A program made the position numbers and the translations under genes. Under the pieces are notes generated by a model that did not search any database, was not told the origin of the DNA, and was given only the letters and a program-made list of their open reading frames with translations. A stretch of 33,402 nt of DNA, taken from positions 1 to 33,402 of the IMG/VR virus record IMGVR_UViG_3300046167_000399; one strand, 5' to 3'. Shown here one piece after another: positions 1-8,908 of the stretch. Positions within the stretch are counted from its first letter, which is position 1; each line of letters begins with the position of its first letter. This DNA is from a virus.

Positions 1-195
1 ATAAGCAGTAGGAGTTAAGACAATACTCGCTTTGTTAGGTATATCCCTTAATATCTTATCTGTGCCATCAGAGTTCTCGTAATAATCAGAATGTTTATAC
101 AGCTTATTAGTAGCCGCAGGGTCAAAGTACACATCTCCCCAACCTTCAGGTTTAGGATTTCCCCACTGGCTTCTGTGATATATTTCGTTTGGCAT
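1..195 (-). CDS. Virion-module protein, N-terminal 65 residues only
   Basis: The frame is open from an ATG at 195 to the left edge, so only the N-terminus is present. It begins MPNEIYHRSQWGNPKPEGWG and is rich in Trp, Tyr and Asn. It follows the connector-like gene in the same direction after a 63-base gap, so it is probably the next gene of the virion operon, encoding a structural or fibre-associated protein. I recognise the opening as recurring in flavobacterial phage structural clusters but cannot assign a function from 65 residues. Confidence 0.7.
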   Translation of the reverse strand, partial: MPNEIYHRSQWGNPKPEGWGDVYFDPAATNKLYKHSDYYENSDGTDKILRDIPNKASIVLTPTAY

Positions 196-258
196 CTTGC
201 TCTTTATTTAAGTAACACTTTAGTTTTATTTCGTTATCTTTCTTTGGTTTATATTTAC

Positions 259-762
259 TTACAGCATCCATCCGTTAAATAAAGCGTTTTTGTCAGGATA
301 TATTTCCTCGTTAGAATTACTGTAATACTCTGGGAATTTACTTGGCGCATTAAAACTTAAATAGTCAATTAGTCTTTGCGTGTAGTATTCAGCGTAATCT
401 CTTTCCTTTGATATTAAAGAATCAATCTCTTGCTTATCTACAATAGTACTATTTTCAGAACTGTGCTTAAATACACCTCCATTAGCAATAGTGTAAGAAG
501 CAAACGGAAGATACTCAACCATCGCATAGTGAATGAGCATAGGTTGAACATAGTCGTTTACTAACGCCAAATAATCTCCTGCAAGAGAACCAGCAACTAT
601 ATCTGCACTAATCTTATCGTATAGGTCGCTTCCTAAATAGTTTTGAATATGTATCTCTTGTGCTATTTTTATGAACTGAATAAATTTATCAGTATCAATC
701 GAACCGCTTAATGCAGTATTCTTGATAAGGTCGCTTCTCTTTATAAATATTGCTGTTGCCAT
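259..762 (-). CDS. Head-tail connector-like protein (DUF6712-like)
   Basis: A 167-residue soluble protein, mostly helical, starting MATAIFIKRSDLIKN. Its ATG shares one base with the portal stop (TAATG), which indicates translational coupling. Size, helical character and position directly after the portal fit the small adaptor/neck proteins of Bacteroidetes phages that I remember as DUF6712; the family name is from memory and unconfirmed. A role in completing the head or joining it to the tail is inferred from position. Confidence 0.65.
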   Translation of the reverse strand: MATAIFIKRSDLIKNTALSGSIDTDKFIQFIKIAQEIHIQNYLGSDLYDKISADIVAGSLAGDYLALVNDYVQPMLIHYAMVEYLPFASYTIANGGVFKHSSENSTIVDKQEIDSLISKERDYAEYYTQRLIDYLSFNAPSKFPEYYSNSNEEIYPDKNALFNGWML

Positions 763-2015
763 TATTCTACATCTTCAATTTGTTCCTCTACCTTTTCTTT
801 CACTTCCTCTTCTATATCCTTTTTAACACCTGTTTCCTTCTCTATCTCGGCTTCGCTTATAGCATTAGTCAAGTCAGTAAATTCAAGAGGTTGTAGGGTC
901 TTAAAATAGATGTCAAGGTTTATTCCGTTGTACTCAAGTATCTTCTCAAGCTCATCAAGTATTGTAACTTGCATTGGTCGTATAACTGTATTGTCCATAA
1001 GTACAGATGCGGTCTGTAATTCCTCCGCATTGTTTCCAAGACCAGACGTATCTTTTATACCAACAAGCATAGGTGATACGATACGGTGTGATACCATTAC
1101 TTTACGCATACTCTCGTCTGATAAGAACTGATATTGCTGGTGTGCATCTGATAACTGTACTGGCTCAATAGTTGCTGCAAGCTCTTTACTATCGTTAAAC
1201 GCTAGTATAAAACGCCCCGCGTTAGAACTACCACTAAATTTATTTACAATACTATTCTCTATCGCATCTCTCTGCTCCGCATCTGGCGTACCATTGTTAA
1301 AGTTGATAAGCATTGATGGACTCAATCCATTCTGAATATTATTGATGTGATAGTTAGCAATCTCTTCTTCCAACTCTGCATACTGTAACCCCCCTTGATA
1401 ATCTACTGGCGAATAGTATTTATACCCAGCACGATAAGGCTTTATGTATAGTATCTCAATAGCAGCATTAGAGAACCCAAATGCAGGTATTTTAGTTAGC
1501 TTATCCCCTGTGCTTGCTGTACTCCAATCGGAATGATAGTAGTATGCCTCTATTTCGCCTTTAGAGTTACATTTCTCGGCTCTTAACGTCTCTACTGGTA
1601 TATGCTCTACTTGAGCGATTTTAGAGCGGTCTTTGGTGTATATAACTTGCAGAGCAGCTTGACCCATCATTTTATAGTCGTGAGTAATTCTCTTAATCAC
1701 ATCTTTTTTAAGGAGTTCTTTCATCTCCTTATAATCAGCATCATTATCTTTACTGTCTGTCGCATCAAGACCTCTTCCGTATATCATTTCAGAGATGCCA
1801 TTGATTGCAGCGTTATTTGTTGGGCTTCCGTTATACCTGTCTATCAGGTAAGTAAAATAGTCGTTGTCCTCACCATAAGCAACGAAATCATCGTTATAGT
1901 ATTCTTTTATCTCTGGTCTTGAATAAGAACCGAGTTGAACAATATGTATTTTACCCTCTTCTTTATTATTCATAATGGGTCTTTTCTTTGCGTAATGCCT
2001 TACTTTTTTAGCCAT
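762..2015 (-). CDS. Phage portal protein
   Basis: This 417-residue protein is the likely portal, forming the dodecameric ring at the capsid vertex through which DNA is packaged and the tail attaches. Supporting features are a basic N-terminus, an N-terminal region with NNAAINGISEMIYGRGL, a central stem/clip-like stretch (HINNIQNGLSPSMLINFNNG), and SHRIVSPMLVGI followed by a Gly-Asn-rich loop, the order seen in HK97-type portals. The C-terminus is a Glu/Lys-rich charged tail. It is uninterrupted, unlike several neighbours. It ends in a one-base overlap with the connector-like gene and lies 7 bases after the preceding small gene. Confidence 0.85.
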   Translation of the reverse strand: MAKKVRHYAKKRPIMNNKEEGKIHIVQLGSYSRPEIKEYYNDDFVAYGEDNDYFTYLIDRYNGSPTNNAAINGISEMIYGRGLDATDSKDNDADYKEMKELLKKDVIKRITHDYKMMGQAALQVIYTKDRSKIAQVEHIPVETLRAEKCNSKGEIEAYYYHSDWSTASTGDKLTKIPAFGFSNAAIEILYIKPYRAGYKYYSPVDYQGGLQYAELEEEIANYHINNIQNGLSPSMLINFNNGTPDAEQRDAIENSIVNKFSGSSNAGRFILAFNDSKELAATIEPVQLSDAHQQYQFLSDESMRKVMVSHRIVSPMLVGIKDTSGLGNNAEELQTASVLMDNTVIRPMQVTILDELEKILEYNGINLDIYFKTLQPLEFTDLTNAISEAEIEKETGVKKDIEEEVKEKVEEQIEDVE

Positions 2016-2022
2016 CTTATTG

Positions 2023-2376
2023 TTAGTCTATAAATACAAATTCGTTATCATAACTATCTTCTGTCGTGTAATCATTTTTACCAACCTCATATTTAGGATA
2101 GTCTGTTTGATTTGTTACATATACCATACCTCTATATATATCCCCAACATTATCTTTTATTATAAGCGTGTAATATGTTTCTGCTTTAATGTCATCAAAT
2201 GCTGCTGTTATAGTCATGATGTTTGTAGAACCATTAAAACTATATGAATTTGTATAGTTTCTTGATGCTCTTGTTGCCTTGTCAATCAAAGTTAATGTAG
2301 TACCGCCAACAGCAGAGGTTTTTCTGGGCTTAATATTTATATCCTGATTTTCAGTAGATGTTGTTAGTATATGCAT
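2023..2376 (-). CDS. Small virion-module protein, unknown function
   Basis: A 117-residue, beta-rich, Thr/Asn/Tyr-rich protein with no Cys, probably a compact beta sandwich. It has no signal peptide or membrane segment. It lies between the tail-tube-like gene and the portal, 7 bases upstream of the portal start, so it should be co-translated with structural proteins. A terminator-like hairpin lies just upstream of its leader (2417-2444), and a TATATTTG box lies in that leader (2408-2415), so it may be partly expressed from its own promoter. No specific function is claimed. Confidence 0.6.
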   Translation of the reverse strand: MHILTTSTENQDINIKPRKTSAVGGTTLTLIDKATRASRNYTNSYSFNGSTNIMTITAAFDDIKAETYYTLIIKDNVGDIYRGMVYVTNQTDYPKYEVGKNDYTTEDSYDNEFVFID

Positions 2377-2416
2377 ATAAAAGTAATAATCAAATTGTTA
2401 TTTGTTTCAAATATAC

Positions 2417-2444
2417 AAAAAAAGGGGCAATTAAGCCCCCTTTT
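2417..2444 (-). terminator. Rho-independent terminator after tail-tube-like gene
   Basis: On the minus strand a GGGGGC/GCCCC stem with a TTAATT-type loop is followed by seven T. It lies 22 bases past the stop of the gene at 2466-3035 and would attenuate transcripts before the portal segment. Confidence 0.8.
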
Positions 2445-2465
2445 AGATTTATACTCCTATTAAAT

Positions 2466-3035
2466 TTATTCAGGGAATCCCGGGTCTCTTTGAGTAGACT
2501 CATTAGCTGTTGCATTATCTAAACCATCAAATGGGTCTGCATCAGTAGCCCCTTCAATAAAGTTGGGCATATATATCTCATTAGCGGTTAATGTAAGCGT
2601 ATATCCGTTTAAATCCCCCATAGCCTGTCCAGTTACCATAGTACCTCCAGTTACGTCAGCACCATTATCTGCACCTACCATAAGAAACTTATCGTCAAAA
2701 GTTTGAACTACAACGTGAGGTCTGCCATACGTCATAAGCTTTAACTCTTTATTATCTTCTTTAGTTAATTTAGGGAACGTAATGCTCAATACTTGCTCAA
2801 AGAAAGTAGTTCCATTTTCAATAGAAGATGTAATGTTTGTCTCAAGCGAAGAATTTCCTTTTACATCGTATGTGTGATACTCAAAAGTTGCTGCTTCTGC
2901 TGTGTTTGTTATTTGGTCATCAGAATCGTATGTCCAACTTCCTGCTGCTCCAAAATCAACAAAGTGTACTTTTTTTATACCACCGACAGCATCCTTACAA
3001 GGTCTTAATCTTCCGCCAGTTAAATTACAAGCCAT
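2466..3035 (-). CDS. Major tail tube-like structural protein
   Basis: A 189-residue beta-rich protein starting MACNLTGGRLRPCKDAVGGI. The segments RPCKDAVGGIKKVHFVDFG and GADVTGGTMVTGQAMGDLNG recur, in my recollection, in Bacteroidetes phage proteins annotated as tail tube or virion proteins. A role as the polymerising tube subunit around the tape measure fits its size and abundance-type gene setting. It sits between the major capsid and portal genes and is flanked by two terminator-like hairpins, which would allow its transcript level to be set independently. It could instead be a capsid-associated protein. Confidence 0.6.
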   Translation of the reverse strand: MACNLTGGRLRPCKDAVGGIKKVHFVDFGAAGSWTYDSDDQITNTAEAATFEYHTYDVKGNSSLETNITSSIENGTTFFEQVLSITFPKLTKEDNKELKLMTYGRPHVVVQTFDDKFLMVGADNGADVTGGTMVTGQAMGDLNGYTLTLTANEIYMPNFIEGATDADPFDGLDNATANESTQRDPGFPE

Positions 3036-3051
3036 ATCTTTTTCTTTTTAG

Positions 3052-3080
3052 TAAAAGGGGCAGAGTTACCACCCCTTTCG
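3052..3080 (-). terminator. Weak terminator-like hairpin after major capsid gene
   Basis: On the minus strand an AAAGGGG/CCCCTTTT inverted repeat with a roughly 11-base loop lies between the capsid stop and the next start. The T tract is only four, so partial termination or mRNA 3'-end stabilisation is more likely than a full stop. Confidence 0.5.
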
Positions 3081-3092
3081 ATTAAACAATTA

Positions 3093-4073
3093 TTATGCTA
3101 ACGTTAGTAACGTCAAGTCAGAACCGATACCGTATTGTACACCTGCTGTATATCGCATGATGATACGTACATTCTGGCTTCCATCAAGGTCAGCCATGTC
3201 GATTACTTTTACTTCGTTGTGGTCACTTAATAGACCTGTACCAAAGTAGATGTTAGAAGCCTCACCAGCAACAATGTGGTCAGCAGGCATTCCTGGCGCA
3301 TGTTGGATTTTGATACCTTCAAAAGAAAGTGCATTACCCATATTGTACCATTGTTGTCCTTTAGAGTCTGTACCAGCAGCACCTTGTCCTTCTGAAGCAA
3401 AACCGCCTAATGCACGAACATAAGCTTGTAATGCAATAGTTGGAACGTAGATAGTTAAATCTTCTTTACCATAAACAGTAGAAGGAATTGAATCAACTAC
3501 ATTTCCAAGTAGCCCTACAATGTTAGAAGAAGAGAAAGATGTTTCAGAGCCATTTGCAGCATCATTTACATCATCATCAGCAGCCATAAGTACTGTAAGA
3601 CCGTCAAACTCTCCAGCGTTGGCGTTTACACCACCCCAGATGTTTTGCTCTGTCTTTTCAGCAACTTTAGCAGAAACGTGTCCTAGAATAAAGTCAGAGA
3701 AAGATGCAGGCAGTTTGTCAAATGCAGAATATCCCATTTGTACAGCTTCCCAATCTGCTCTAAAGTCTTTTTTACAAAGCTCTAGGTTAACTTGGAACTC
3801 TTCTGGTTGAAGAATACGCTCTGTAAGTGTAAGCGCATCAGCAGTAGCAGAAAAATCACAAGAAGCATCACCGATAAAGTTAGTTGAAGCAACTTTCTTT
3901 ACGACTTCTTTATATTTTACATTAGGTTTGATGGTGATTGCACCTTCAGCTAATGTTTTACCTGTCAAGAGGGCAGCAGAAATGTATTTTCCTGCAAACT
4001 CTCCAGCGTAAGTAGAGGTGATGGTATCAACAGAACCATTACCAGCGTATAGATTTACTTTTTGATTACTCAT
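3093..4073 (-). CDS. Major capsid protein
   Basis: A 326-residue protein starting MSNQKVNLYAGNG. It has the pattern of Bacteroidetes phage capsid subunits: a short N-arm, an Ala/Thr-rich beta region, ERILQPEEFQVNLELCKKDF, a helical stretch with SDFILGHVSAKVAEKTEQNIW, and a C-terminus with VRIIMRYTAGVQYGIGSDL. Its position immediately after an acidic scaffold-like protein and a protease supports the assignment strongly. The frame is intact. The start is 7 bases past the scaffold stop, indicating tight coupling. It is probably an HK97-fold shell subunit; fold membership is inferred. Confidence 0.85.
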   Translation of the reverse strand: MSNQKVNLYAGNGSVDTITSTYAGEFAGKYISAALLTGKTLAEGAITIKPNVKYKEVVKKVASTNFIGDASCDFSATADALTLTERILQPEEFQVNLELCKKDFRADWEAVQMGYSAFDKLPASFSDFILGHVSAKVAEKTEQNIWGGVNANAGEFDGLTVLMAADDDVNDAANGSETSFSSSNIVGLLGNVVDSIPSTVYGKEDLTIYVPTIALQAYVRALGGFASEGQGAAGTDSKGQQWYNMGNALSFEGIKIQHAPGMPADHIVAGEASNIYFGTGLLSDHNEVKVIDMADLDGSQNVRIIMRYTAGVQYGIGSDLTLLTLA

Positions 4074-4080
4074 TTTTATA

Positions 4081-4644
4081 TTATATTAGTTTTGAAAATA
4101 CTCGGTCAAGTGTACTAGCAGGGCGATTCTGACCGAATTTAACCACCTCTTTTTGTTCAGTTTTTTCTGATGGTGCGTGTGCGATTGGCTCGGCTGCTGG
4201 TTCAGCAGATAGCTTTTCGACTTGAGACGAAAGTTCAGCCTTTTCTTGCTCAACTTTATTGTACTCAACCATCATATCTTCTTTAATAGATTTAATCATA
4301 TCCTCAAGTTCTGCGATTTTAGAATCGAAGTCCTGTTTAGATACATAATCCTCTTCTAGCTCTTCAGCCTCATCTTCTTCGGCTTCAGGAGCTTCTTTAT
4401 CTTCTTCAGATTCTTCAGCTAGCTCAACCTCTTCAGTTGATTCAACTTCAGGAGCAGCTTCTACTTCTTCAGTAGCAACTTCTTCAACAGAATCTTCAGA
4501 TAATGCAACTTCTTCTACTTCTGGAGTTTCAGTAACTTCTTCGGCTGCAACTTCAATGTTCTCAACCTTTTTAGTTTCTGTCTCACTAATAGCAGAAAGC
4601 TTTTGCATAATATCGTTTAGAATGTTTGTAGCTTTACTCTCCAT
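4081..4644 (-). CDS. Acidic scaffold-like capsid assembly protein
   Basis: This 187-residue protein is extremely acidic: residues about 25-100 are mostly Glu with Val, Ala, Ser and Pro in loose EEVE/EVEE repeats. A coiled-coil-forming segment follows (residues about 100-145), then a short basic C-terminus (RPASTLDRVFSKLI). This acidic, helical, coiled-coil architecture next to the capsid gene is typical of internal scaffolding proteins, which template shell assembly and are removed by the prohead protease encoded upstream. The basic C-terminus could contact the capsid subunit, as in other scaffolds (inference). Poly-Glu tracts make alignment unreliable, so the assignment rests on composition and context. 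Confidence 0.75.
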   Translation of the reverse strand: MESKATNILNDIMQKLSAISETETKKVENIEVAAEEVTETPEVEEVALSEDSVEEVATEEVEAAPEVESTEEVELAEESEEDKEAPEAEEDEAEELEEDYVSKQDFDSKIAELEDMIKSIKEDMMVEYNKVEQEKAELSSQVEKLSAEPAAEPIAHAPSEKTEQKEVVKFGQNRPASTLDRVFSKLI

Positions 4645-4707
4645 ATTATGTTAATTAACAGTTATAGTTATAGGTAAATAACAAGTATTAAACAACCTGT
4701 TAGATTT

Positions 4708-4848
4708 TTAAGCACGTATTTTTCCAATACCCTGCGCTCTCAAAGTGCCATCACAGCATCTTCTTGAGTATGTTCTTCCGTTTTTACACAAACAACCTCT
4801 CTTTGAGTTTGTCGGCACTTGCCTTCCTACCGTCTCTTTACTTTTCAT
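4708..4848 (-). CDS. Small Cys-rich protein of the capsid module (46 aa)
   Basis: This 46-residue frame starts at an ATG whose ATGA overlaps the stop of the protease fusion gene. It is basic, with a paired-cysteine pattern: GCLCKNGRTYSRRCCDGTL, then RAQGIGKI. I recall similar short GCLC...CCDGxLxAQGIGxI proteins in the same position in flavobacterial phages. The cysteines could bind metal or form disulphides in the particle. Function unknown; coupling to the protease gene and position before the scaffold suggest a head-assembly or minor virion role. Confidence 0.65.
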   Translation of the reverse strand: MKSKETVGRQVPTNSKRGCLCKNGRTYSRRCCDGTLRAQGIGKIRA

Positions 4849-6543
4849 TTCTTGCTTGATTTAGGGTGTTTCTTTGGTAGTAAATCATAATCAGTAGTGT
4901 ATTTAGCGTTTTGCGGTCTACCGTTCTTTAAAAGGTATATATAGGCGTTTACTCTAGCTTGCGCCCATTGTTCTGCTGACTTTACATTAGGGCTATGAGA
5001 TGTCTGAAATGCGCCAACACCACGCTGGTACACAGACTTTAGTTGTCCAACAGTAGTTCCATATCCCTTTTTAGATTTATACTTCTCGTTAAAGTCATTA
5101 GCTTTCTTCTGTAACGACTTTAGCACTCTGTCGGGTACAGTAACTCCCCTTGACTTCCCAGCAGCACCCTTTGGATTGCGATTGCTTCCTCGTTTTGGAC
5201 TAGGATTTGGAGTATCGGAATTTGGAGCTTTCTTGCTTCGTTTAATTCTTCCCTTGTCATCATATTCAGCTAAATCAAGTTTAGATTCGTTTGCGTTAAT
5301 CTCATCTAGCTTACCTTCTGCCCAGCGAATACCCTCTTCGCCTCCCCAAGCATCCCAGAGCAATCCTCCACAACCCTTGTTGTATGGTTCGCCCTTTTTC
5401 TTCTCAAATCTATTGTAAGATGCCATTTCTGATATAAGACATCTTGATAATGGTTTGCCAGCAGAGATTAGTTGGGCAAATTGCCAAGCCTGCGGTGTTC
5501 CGCATCTCGGTTTATTGCTGTCATAGTATGCTAGAGCCCTTTCTAGCGTTCTTTTTAGCTGCATCTGGGTAATCAGAGTATGTTTTGTCGTATAAACCTA
5601 ATTCAAGCTCTTCTGACAGCTCTGTGCAATCGCAAGACAGGTCTAACTCACCTAATTCCCTTAACTTACCTCTACTCCAAGCTAAACCAGCCTTACCGCC
5701 CCATAATAGGTATGAAATTGTGCCACAAGCTTTAGAATCACCTGCATCATAGTATGTTTCAGCTCTTGATAGGTAAGAATACATCCTTTTAATCGTGGAC
5801 ACACTCAATTTTTCACCTCTAGCTAATTGTTGCGCTCTTATTTTCCCCACAGAGGTTGCACAACGGTTATTCACCTTCTTGTTTAGTTCAATACCTCTCT
5901 TGGCGTTATTTCTAACACCACTTCCGTAGTCTCCGTATGTTTTTAGGTTTAACTTTCCAGCTTCAATGCTATCAGCAATCTCCAATAATACTTCAGCAGC
6001 ATCATTCTCTTTCTGAATCATTGACATAGCGACCTTATCAGTAAAGTAACCCTCTATTGAGAACCCTTTTACCTTGCCTGTCTTAACGTAGTCCTTCCAA
6101 ACTTCTTCATTGTTTACTTTCATTGACACCATCCAAGTACCAACAGGCATCTTTAGTCCGTACTTACGAGATTTGTCGTACTGCTCATCTTCTATTATCC
6201 AAGACTCCACAACCGACATTCCTGATAGCTGTGCCTGATGCTCAAGAGTTGACCTGTTTTGGTTTCCCTTCATTAAGAATAACTCTGATGCTCTGCGTAC
6301 AGGTATCTTCAGAGAAGTATATATAGTACTCATCCTCTTTGTCTCTTCTGTATATTTTCTTGTTAGGAACAAGTGCAGCACCCATAAGAATACGCTTCTC
6401 CTTATCAACGTCAGCAAGCTCAACTTTTATTTCTTCTTTTAGGCTACAAAGTTTTCTTCTATTGCAGGTTGTTCTACAATTGATATGGCATCAATGCCTG
6501 AAAACTCTCCCTCTTCGTCTATAAATAATTCTATTACCTTCAT
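4845..6543 (-). CDS. XkdF-type prohead protease fused to repeat and DUF5824-like domains (three frameshifts)
   Basis: Annotated as one gene from ATG 6543 (MKVIELFIDEEG) although the frame breaks three times: one base missing near 6436-6446, one extra near 6306-6308 (ACC T GTA), and one extra near 5536-5541 (AAG G GCT). Corrected, it encodes about 565 residues. The N-terminal part carries GIDAISIVEQPAIEENF, VRRASELFLMKGNQNRSTLEH, ESWIIED and VKGFSIEGYF, as in XkdF-type phage serine proteases that process the prohead. Two related WGG-containing segments follow, then a C-terminal DUF5824-like region (RVLKSLQKKANDFNEKYK ... QRGVGAFQTSHSP). The start lies 10 bases past the tape-measure stop, and the end overlaps the next gene as ATGA, which supports the joined frame. 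The breaks are probably sequence errors. The catalytic Ser/His residues were not pinned down. Confidence 0.8.
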
Positions 6544-6552
6544 ACTATTGAA

Positions 6553-8754
6553 TTAACCGAATGATGCGGTATTTGTTATATTTCTATCTAATTCTTGTTG
6601 TGTTGAAATGTCTTTACCTACTACAAACGCTTTTACTGGCTTTGTCCTGTTGAGTGGCTACTGTTCTGTGCTAGTTGCGATGTTTGAGATGCGCCAACAA
6701 CATTAAAGTCTGGTGCTTGTATTACGTTTCCACTTGCCCCTGCGGAAGATGACTTGTCATTAGGTGTTTTTACTTTCAATATGTTTTTAACATTTCCAAG
6801 ACCAGAAGCAACTGCGGTAGCAGCAGCCAAAGCACCTCTTAATGGTGAATTTGTAGTTGGTATTGGCAAAAACTGTGATTCATACGCTTTTTGAGCAGCG
6901 GAATATGTTGACATAAGCGTACCAGCAACAGCAAGACCTTTCCCAACACCAGTCTCTTTACCAGCTAAATCCCCAAATGCAGTTAAAGCCTTTCCTGTTA
7001 AATCAAAAAGCTGCCTTTTTGACAACGCCTCAAGTTCCGCTATTTTTATTCTAGCATCAGTTTGTTGTTGCTCTACATCGGTAAGCTCCTTTTGAAGCCT
7101 CATTCTGTCTTGAAAGCTTAACTTTTCACTTTCAAGTTGCGCTTCGAGTCTTACCCTTTCTTTTTCAAGCTGCTGATTCTTTAAGTCAAATAACCTTCCA
7201 GCTTTTATACCCTCATTTAAAACTTCTTGGTCTGCTGCTCTTTGGTCGTTTTCCTGTAACTTATATTGTAACTCTCTATCGGCATCTATTATTTTTTGTG
7301 CCTGCTCTATTGTAAGGTTATTAACTTCGGTAGTTTCCTCTTGCTTTAGCTGAACTATATATGCAGATAAGGATTCTTTAGACTTGGCAATCTCTTCGTC
7401 AAACCTCTTTTGAGCCTCCGCTTTCTCTGCTTCGGTAGCATCAGATGCTTTAAACTCATCTAATCTTCTTTGCTGGTCTTCCTCAAATTCCGTTTGCTTT
7501 AATCTAGCCCTTGTTCTTATTCCATCAAACTTTACAGCTACTTTTCTTTTTTCATCCTCTATAAAAGATTTGAGTAATCTCTCTTGAGACTGTTGAGTTT
7601 CTTTCTCGTAGTCTAAATCGGCAGCCTTAAACGTTCTTGACCTTTTCTTTCTTGAGCGACCAGACTTTTCATTTTCTGGTAACCTCAATATCGGTAAACT
7701 CAATAAGAGCGTCTATGTTTTTCTGTGATTCTTCAACCTGCTCGTTTCTAGCTGTAATTAGTCGTAGGATTTGTTTTTCTTCTGGACTTAAATCATCCCT
7801 AAATAACCTTCTTCTTTTTATCTCATTATCCCCAGCTTCAGCCCTTAAAGCCTCAACTTTTTCCTCAAGTTTTTGTAAGTCCTCTGTGCTTTTACCAAAC
7901 TTCTCTCTTGCTTTTATACGTAGGTCTGTCTCGGCTTGTACCTGTTTAGCAGCCTCTTCATCAATCTTATTCTGCGCTGCCCTTGCCATAGCAAGTTTAA
8001 CGATTGACTCTCTATATATATCGTTTTCTTTTCTTGCCTCTTTTGTTCCTTTAGCAACATCATCAAGAGTTAAGCCAGCATCATCAAGTTGTTTTATATA
8101 ATCAGGAAATTCTTTCTTTAATGAATTTATTGCATCTTGTTGTTCCTGTTGTGATTTGCTGCTATCCTGAAGTGTCTTTGTATATGTTTCGAATTTACCA
8201 GCAGTTCCTGTTACCTCTTTTGAAGCATCTTTAAATACATCTGATAGCTTCATTGTTTGTCCTATAAGGCGCATAAACATATCCATCAGTTTCGGACCGA
8301 ATGAGATTAAAAGCTGAACCCCAATAAGAAGCCCACCAGTACCCATAATAGATTTACCCAACTCCCTAAAAGATTCACCAACGCTTCCCTGTGTTTTTAC
8401 GAATGAACTAAACAATGTTACAACCTGCGACAAGTTGTTTGCTATCGCCGTAAAACCATAACTAGCATCAGAAGCTAAACGACCTGTTTCGAGTAAGATT
8501 GCGTTGTTAAGACCAGACTGTGTTCTGCCTTGTTTAGTTGCTTGTGCTGCGGTATTAGCTGCTTTCGCTTGAAGTGTTAGTGCTTGGTCTACTTCTTTGG
8601 CTGATAAAGCTAATTGCTTATCTGCAATTATTTTTTCCTTTTCAGCATCAGTAAGGCTGTGAAAGTTGTCTTTAGTAACCTTTAATTGCTTCTGGGTGTT
8701 GGCAGCCTCCCTATCGTTAATCTTTATTGATATGAGTATCTTTTGTTCAGCCAT
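6553..8754 (-). CDS. Tail tape measure protein (two frameshifts)
   Basis: A joined frame of about 733 residues from ATG 8754. It spans tail length and is ejected during infection in known phages. The N-terminal third has an Ala/Gln-rich helical region and a hydrophobic segment (GTGGLLIGVQLLISFGPKLM). The middle is a long Lys/Glu/Gln-rich coiled coil, and a Gly/Ala stretch (GKGLAVAGTLMSTYSAAQKA) precedes the C-terminus. One extra base near 7672-7676 (A4 run) breaks the frame. One missing base near 6650-6662 gives a premature stop at 6633; the other frame continues as KPVKAFVVGKDISTQQELDR to 6553, the ending usual for this family. By the rule of roughly 0.15 nm per residue the tail would be about 100 nm. 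It overlaps the preceding 53-residue gene by 8 bases. Confidence 0.85.
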
Positions 8755-8908
8755 TCTTGTATGCTTTAGATTGTTTCACTCGTTTCACTTGTCTCTTCGC
8801 CTCATCCCAACTAGAGCATCCTTTATATATTCCTTTGGCGATATCTACGTTATGAGATACGCCATACCAATCAGATACTTGCAATAAATCTATAATCTGT
8901 TTTATCAT
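8747..8908 (-). CDS. Small tail-module protein (53 aa), unknown function
   Basis: A 53-residue protein (MIKQIIDLLQVSDWYGVSHN ...). Its start overlaps the preceding distal tail gene's stop as ATGA, and its end overlaps the tape-measure start by 8 bases, so it is embedded in a tightly coupled block. It is amphipathic and Lys-rich at the C-terminus. The region SDWYGVSHNVDIAKGIYKGCSSWDEAK resembles short helical domains, but I do not recognise a family. Its place just before the tape measure suggests a tail assembly accessory role (inference). Confidence 0.65.
   Translation of the reverse strand: MIKQIIDLLQVSDWYGVSHNVDIAKGIYKGCSSWDEAKRQVKRVKQSKAYKNG

Noticed and set aside
2408-2415. TATATTTG box upstream of the gene at 2023-2376
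   Set aside because: Matches the -7 element but no TTTG lies near 19 bases upstream (that position is in the terminator stem), so promoter status is unconvincing.
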